From contig CM067522.1 of assembly GCA_034509495.1 (NCBI GenBank), positions 14,182,668-14,246,667 on the forward strand: 64,000 nucleotides of DNA, in the 5' to 3' direction. The notes under the pieces are model-generated. The model was given only the letters and a program-made list of their open reading frames with translations, did no database searches and was not told the DNA's origin. Of this stretch, positions 59,369-64,000 are shown piece after piece. The stretch's first letter is position 1, and every line of letters starts with the position of its first letter. The stretch is from Acestrorhynchus altus (taxonomy: Eukaryota; Chordata; Actinopteri; Characiformes; Acestrorhynchidae). Made by a program: the position numbers and the translations under genes.

Positions 59369-60825
59369 CTGCAGTTAAATTAGTACCAGTACTGGTACTA
59401 GAGCCTAGAGTTGGAGAGGCAGTGTGAATTTAAAAGGTGAAACGTCAGCACAAAGGGAGCAGTAGAAGGAAGTAAGAGAGCACAGGGTGCCGAGCCAGTG
59501 TGAAACCAAACTGTACAGAAGCAGAATGTGGAAGAATGACAGTGTGACATTGGTCATTGGACACCGATTGTGTAGAAAGGCTACACACGGGAGAGGCAAA
59601 AATATAATAAAACCAATTACAAAGGAAAAGGTGGAGATACAGTACAGGGTAGAGAGGCATCCAGGAAGAAGGGGATCCAGTGTGGGAAGTTCTATAAGAG
59701 AAAGGATGAGGTGGTGAGGCGGCATGAGAGACCTTCAGATGGAGGACGAACCAGGTAACTGAGGTGATGAGAAAGGGTTAGATGTAAAGGCCATATTAGG
59801 TGGCGAGGCATCCAGATGTAGGAGGATCTAGGTATAGAGGCATCCTTACGTATTGAGAAATGATGAGGTGGAGAGGCATTCAGATAGGGATCCGGGTAAC
59901 AAGGCACTTTGAAGCATTTTCAAGGGATTACATGGAGAGTCACCATAAGATAGAGCGGCTTTCAAACAGGGATTTCCAGGTAGCGAGGCACAGTAAGGCA
60001 ATGTCAAAGCATAAGATCAAGACGCAGTTTGATGTGAAGGAGGATGCAGGTAAAGAGGAATCCTGAGACAATGAGAAAGGGTGAGGTAGAAAGACATTGA
60101 CTTAAAGAGAGATATAAGGAGGCTGAGGTAAAGAGCAAGAATGAAATAGAGAGATCTATATAAAGAGGTGGCCTGAGACAATCAGAAAGGATATGGTTTA
60201 GAGACCTTGACATTAGGCGGGATCCAGGTAGATGGGTCACCTGTGGCAGTGGGCAAGGATGAGGTGGAGAGACAGCATGAGGCAGAGATGTTCCAGTAGA
60301 GCCGGGATTTAAGAAGAGAGGCAGCCCGAGGCAGTAGGCAAGAATGAGGTGGAAAGGCAGCATGAGATAGAAAGGCGTTCTAGTGGAGTGGGATTTAAGT
60401 AGAGAGGCAGCCTGAGGCAGTGGGCAAGGTTGAGGTGGAAAGGCAGCATGAGAGAGAGAGAGGTGTTCTGGTGGAGCAGGATTTAGATAGAGAGTCAGCT
60501 TGAGGAAGGGCAAGGATGAGGTGGAGAGGCAGAATGTAATTGCACCTCAATGTGTGATGATGGTCTAGGTAGATGTGAGGACATGAGATAGTTGGACAGA
60601 AAGAAAGCACTAGATGGAAGCATGGTGAGAGATCATGACGTAGACAGTATAGGTAGAGAAGCAAATGAGGCAGCAAAAAAGAATTCAGTGAAGCAGCAAG
60701 ATGGCACAAGGTCGCAAAAAGGAAAAGCAGCAAAGAGACAGAATAGGGTAGAAAACATAAAGAGGGATAGAAGCAGCAAGAAACAAGAAGTCCCAGAGAA
60801 CGTATGAGGTAGGGAAGCCATCATT
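59369..60825 (+). repeat. GA-rich tandem array with ~85-bp units
   Basis: Almost the whole 1.4 kb is purine-rich on the + strand. Units are clearest at 60232-60540: GGCAGTGGGCAAGGATGAGGTGG, AGAGGCAGCATGAGATAGA, GTTCTAGTGGAGC, GGGATTTAAGTAGAGAGGCAGCCTGAGG, recurring about every 85 bp. Earlier units (59400-60230) are shorter and more diverged (AGGCATCCAG, GATGAGGTGGAGAGG, AGCGAGGCA). Several long open frames on the - strand (for example 60513-60004) are low-complexity Leu/Ser/Pro-rich products of the array and not supported as genes. Confidence 0.8.
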
Positions 60826-60954
60826 AATTAGATAGCCATCATGAGCTGAGGAGGCAGAGAGGCCAGTTCATTATCTGGTGCTGCTGCTACATGGATCTCT
60901 AAATAAACGTCAGAGAACTCCTATTTAATCCCCCTCATGTTGGACAACACTTCT

Positions 60955-61130
60955 TTTCCAACTGCCGCCATTGCATTATTGTCGGGCAGCAGATGCACTC
61001 AGAGGAAAGTGCCAGGTCCACAGGTCCAATACAGTGGCTTATAGATGTCTGTGCTGTCCAGCATCACACTGGGCCAGTTTTGGGCTTTCAGCCTAGCGCA
61101 GTAGACCCCTGAACCACTCAGACCCCTAAT
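60955..61130 (-). mobile_element. SINE fragment
   Basis: GCCATTGCATTATTGTCGGGCAGCAG at one end, and GCCTAGCGCAGTAGACCCCTGAACCACTCAGACCCC at the other, the complement of a tRNA-like head. Confidence 0.5.
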
Positions 61131-61584
61131 AAACCCACATTTAAAGAAGATGCTTAGAGAAGATTTTAACTCTTCACACCATAAACTTCAGTATTTTCAG
61201 ATGCTCTAACACATGCTCTGCAGATTTTCCATCATTTTCTAGCAGAAAGCAGTTTCTTAAGGAAAATTTCAGACACTGTATCACATCATAGCTCTCTATT
61301 CTTGATCCAGTCCAGGTAGTGCAGTGCAGTACAAGGTATAAATGCATACATAAAACATAACATAACGATGGGATATGACAGCTGATGTCTCAATGCATCT
61401 CTAATGAGCACATGTTTTTGTTCAGCCTGGGTTGTATTTCTGTTCTAATTTCTATTTTTGGACTGATTTCTGATAGTGGGCTTTGGGTGGGGATTTGGTT
61501 CCACCTACTGTTGTTCTTGTTGAACTGCAGCCGAAAATAGAGCAGAAACAGCAGGAGGCAGTACAGGCAGAAGAGCATAGGCCT

Positions 61585-61805
61585 GTTTGTCTCAACCCTG
61601 GTCCTGGAGGCACCCCTGCTCTGCACATTATAACATTTTCTCTGCTGACAGCATACCTGATTCAACTATGATTCAACCTGATTCAACTAATCAGCTCATT
61701 AACAAGCCCTTTCAGAGTTGCCTGGGGGTGTGGTAAAGCAGGGAATCCACTAAAATGTGCAGGGCAGGGGAGATTTCAGGACCAGGGCTGAGAACCTGTT
61801 CAGTA
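61585..61805. mobile_element. MITE with ~40-bp inverted ends
   Basis: The left end CTCAACCCTGGTCCTGGAGGCACCCCTGCTCTGCACATT and the right end AATGTGCAGGGCAGGGGAGATTTCAGGACCAGGGCTGAGAAC are inverted repeats with few mismatches. The middle holds TAACAAGCCCTTTCAGAGTTG. hAT-like end (TCTCAACC..GGTTGAGA type). Partial relatives at 9590-9700 and 11560-11600. Confidence 0.75.
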
Positions 61806-63179
61806 AGGAGAGTTCAGTATTGGAACTCTATGTCAGTGTCTGGCTGGATTGTTTTTGGGAAGCATTTAAATATAATACTTGCTTCTGTTCTTGTGCTCCA
61901 TCGACTGAAAAACAACAACAAAAAAACAAACGTCTGGATGTCCTTTTATTTTCAGATCCAGCCATGAGAACTGTGCTATGTTTCCCATTCCTTGTTAATT
62001 ATGCATGGAACACAATACATCGTTCTTGCACCACTGATTGAACAAAGCTGTGGAACAGTGAGGCGGTGTGGCTTATGGTTATTAAGGTTCTTTTCAAGCA
62101 TGATTGTTTCTAAGTTTAGCTTTTATTATCAGTGTTGATCTGTGTCCTGGAGCAGCTGATCTCATTTTGATGAGCTTCCGCTCTCCCTGCACTTCCTAAA
62201 GGTTCTGCCTGGAGAGCAGCCCACTCATTATCACTGCAAGAGCTGTTTAGCACATCCTGATACTCTATTTTAACTCCTTCTAGTGGGAGACATTAATTAG
62301 CGATGAGTAACAGATGCTCATAAAAGTTCACAACCACAAATAGTCACAGTTTCAGTTTTGTACACAGTGAAGTTTCCATTGTTGAATTAGCACCAACAGT
62401 ATATAATGATAAATTTAATGTGCACAGTTTTGATTAAACAGGCAACAGGCACAGGCAGGTATGTATGCTATTGGTATTCATTTAAAAAATGCTGGATAGG
62501 ATTGTGCAAAATGGACAAAAAAAGCATATCCTGATATATCTGATCTGAATGTTGATATACAATTCAATATATCGTCTTCATGCATAAGCTCTGTCATAGG
62601 TCTAGCTCATGTGTGGCTGGAGGAGAGCAGAGTAGAGGAGGAGCTTGGTATTCCAAAATGGAAACAGGGTTGGAGACCACTGCTTCCAATCTGAGTGAAG
62701 GTTTTTTTCAACTGTGACAAGACAACTCAACACGGTGGGTCTGAAAGGATGTGGAGGTGATTAAAAAGCTCCTTTTGAGAAAGGCAAGCAGACAAAAGAA
62801 GAATATTTGATCAAATGAAACTGAAGCTGATGGTGGCCTCAGAGCATCCTAACCCTCAACTTCATTGAATGTATATGGGTCTACTTGGAAGATGAAAAAG
62901 AGAAAATGCTTCCACTTCTGAAAAAAATCTCCCTTCAGATGTTAAAATATATTTCTACCTTTTTCCTGAAAAATGAATAACTCTTAAATACTGAATGGTT
63001 GTTTAACAGTACTGTCTGACTTGCACAGTAATGGATGTCTGTGAATTATAGTAAGTTGCGTGATGGTACAGCTGAGTTCAGCAGACTTTGGAAGCCAAAC
63101 TTCTCTATTATATTAATCAACACAGATTGATTCCATCTTTACTTTATTCCAAAGGGCAAATACACAACTTTTTGGTAGT

Positions 63180-63370
63180 TACTGTCTGTGAGGAGTTTGT
63201 GTGTATCCTTGCTGGTTTCCTCTGGGTACTCCAGTTTCCTCCCACCTCCCAAAAATGCACATGGGAGGTGAATTGTCCATGCTAAACTGACCCTAGACGT
63301 GCTTGTGTGTGGTACCCTGTGATGAACTGTCCAGAGGTTATTCGTGCCTTCCTACCCTATTTAGGATGAT
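63180..63370 (+). mobile_element. SINE-type repeat, 5'-truncated
   Basis: GAGGAGTTTGTGTGTATCC, TTTCCTCTGGGTACTCCAGTTTCCTCCCACC and GTGAATTGTCCATGCTAAACTGACCC follow the body of the 35748 copy. The tRNA-like head is missing. Confidence 0.6.
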
Positions 63371-63800
63371 GTGGATAAGATCATGACTGACTCCAAATGG
63401 AATTTTGGACTGACTGACTGACTGACTCCAGTTTGTAATCTTGGACCTGAAGTGCAAAGACAGTTGGGAAATCTCAGGGAAGGTTTCTCTTCCAGCATGT
63501 AATGAGTGCCACAGTGAAGAATGGTGTTTCTTTTCTTTCATGTCAACAGCAGGTGTTTGGAACATTGTCACTGGGGCATGGCATCATTTTCTAGAACTGT
63601 TGCTTTTATAAGCTTTTATGAAGGGACCACTGAATAACAGCATTTACATGTTTTAAAAGAGCACCTGAAATACTACATTAAATTATAAATATCTACATGA
63701 AAAAAAAATCAACAGATCACTCACGGGTAATTTGAATAAAATTACATTAAAATTGTGTTTTGCTGTTTAAATTTTCAAACAACACATGTAAGAGACTTAC

Positions 63801-63940
63801 TCTTCTTTCTTGTCACTGTGTCTGTGAACATTGCGTAAGGACGTTTCCCAATAAGACATCCAGTATCCACATCTGGTATCTTTGCAAATTCCTGACGGAT
63901 CCTGCCGATTTGTGCACAAGTATCCACAAAATAGACATAC
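63801..63940 (-). CDS. Candidate internal exon of an unidentified gene
   Basis: On the - strand a 140-nt block sits between a good acceptor (CTTCTCTCACTCAG at 63955-63942) and a good donor (AGA|GTAAGT at 63801/63800). One frame reads YVYFVDTCAQIGRIRQEF, AKIPDVDTGCLIGKRPY, AMFTDTVTRKK with no stop (phase 2 in, phase 1 out). A second frame is also open but is Cys-rich and less protein-like. The composition is not repeat-like. I do not recognise the protein. If real, it belongs to a gene transcribed against mctp1, nested in its intron or lying beyond it. It could also be a chance pairing of splice-like sites. Confidence 0.45.
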
Positions 63941-64000
63941 CTGAGTGAGAGAAGAGCATTTTATCTCATTTGTGTAACAGGCTTTACCACATGTGGGCCA

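Larger units (their letters stand above)
41944..64000 (+). other. mctp1: mctp1 intron 1 (continues beyond the window)
   Basis: No exon encoding a C2 domain or transmembrane segment was found on the + strand after 41943, so these 22 kb are read as the first intron, which is also very long in mammals. Repeats named separately occupy perhaps a third. Stretches with nothing recognised: 42430-43130, 44080-45590, 45800-46550, 47130-48070, 48620-52560 apart from microsatellites, 52930-54230, 55010-56220, 56750-58050, 61130-61580 and 61810-63170. Confidence 0.6.

Noticed and set aside
60004..60733. - strand frames of 112-169 codons, Leu/Ser/Pro-rich
   Set aside because: They lie wholly in the GA-rich tandem array; low complexity, repeated, no domain and no splice context.
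1..64000. CRISPR arrays, tRNA genes, rRNA, prophage or bacterial operons
   Set aside because: None seen. The tRNA-like boxes all sit at the heads of dispersed SINE-type repeats, and the regular short repeats are eukaryotic micro- or minisatellites.

Overview
The window is animal nuclear DNA and almost certainly from a teleost fish. Genes are split by GT-AG introns. The introns carry at least five Tc1-like transposon families, tRNA-derived SINEs, L2-type LINE tails and long dinucleotide repeats. Several repeats resemble ones I associate with otophysan fishes (characins and catfishes), but that narrower placement is from memory and is not proven here.

Three protein-coding genes are recognisable. 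(1) skic3 (ttc37), + strand, positions 2-21694: 36 exons with consistent splice phases give 1418 residues plus a stop. This is the C-terminal nine-tenths of SKI3, the TPR scaffold of the cytoplasmic Ski RNA-decay complex; its first ~146 residues lie upstream of the window. (2) fam81b, - strand, 37791-23019: eight coding exons give 358 residues of a coiled-coil FAM81 protein, lacking only the start. It converges tail-to-tail with skic3. (3) mctp1, + strand: the first coding exon (41431-41943) in a CpG-rich block, head-to-head with fam81b. The sequence from 41944 to the window end looks like its long first intron. The order MCTP1-FAM81B-SKIC3 matches human 5q15 as I recall it, which supports all three calls. 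The genes are neighbours, not a pathway: RNA decay, an uncharacterised coiled-coil protein, and a C2-domain membrane calcium sensor.

Layout: 1-21694 skic3; 21695-23018 shared 3' flank; 23019-37791 fam81b; 37792-40960 repeat-rich upstream region with a deleted LINE and two Tc1 relics; 40960-41943 mctp1 promoter and exon 1; 41944-64000 mctp1 intron with relics, a GA-rich tandem array (59.4-60.8 kb) and an unassigned - strand exon candidate at 63801-63940.

Most unusual signals: an inverted, diverged copy of the fam81b terminal exon inside its own last intron; skic3 exon 31 squeezed between a (TG)n tract and a ~515-bp TG-rich minisatellite that starts at its splice donor; the GA-rich array; and the orphan exon candidate. 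I saw no clearly new biological system.
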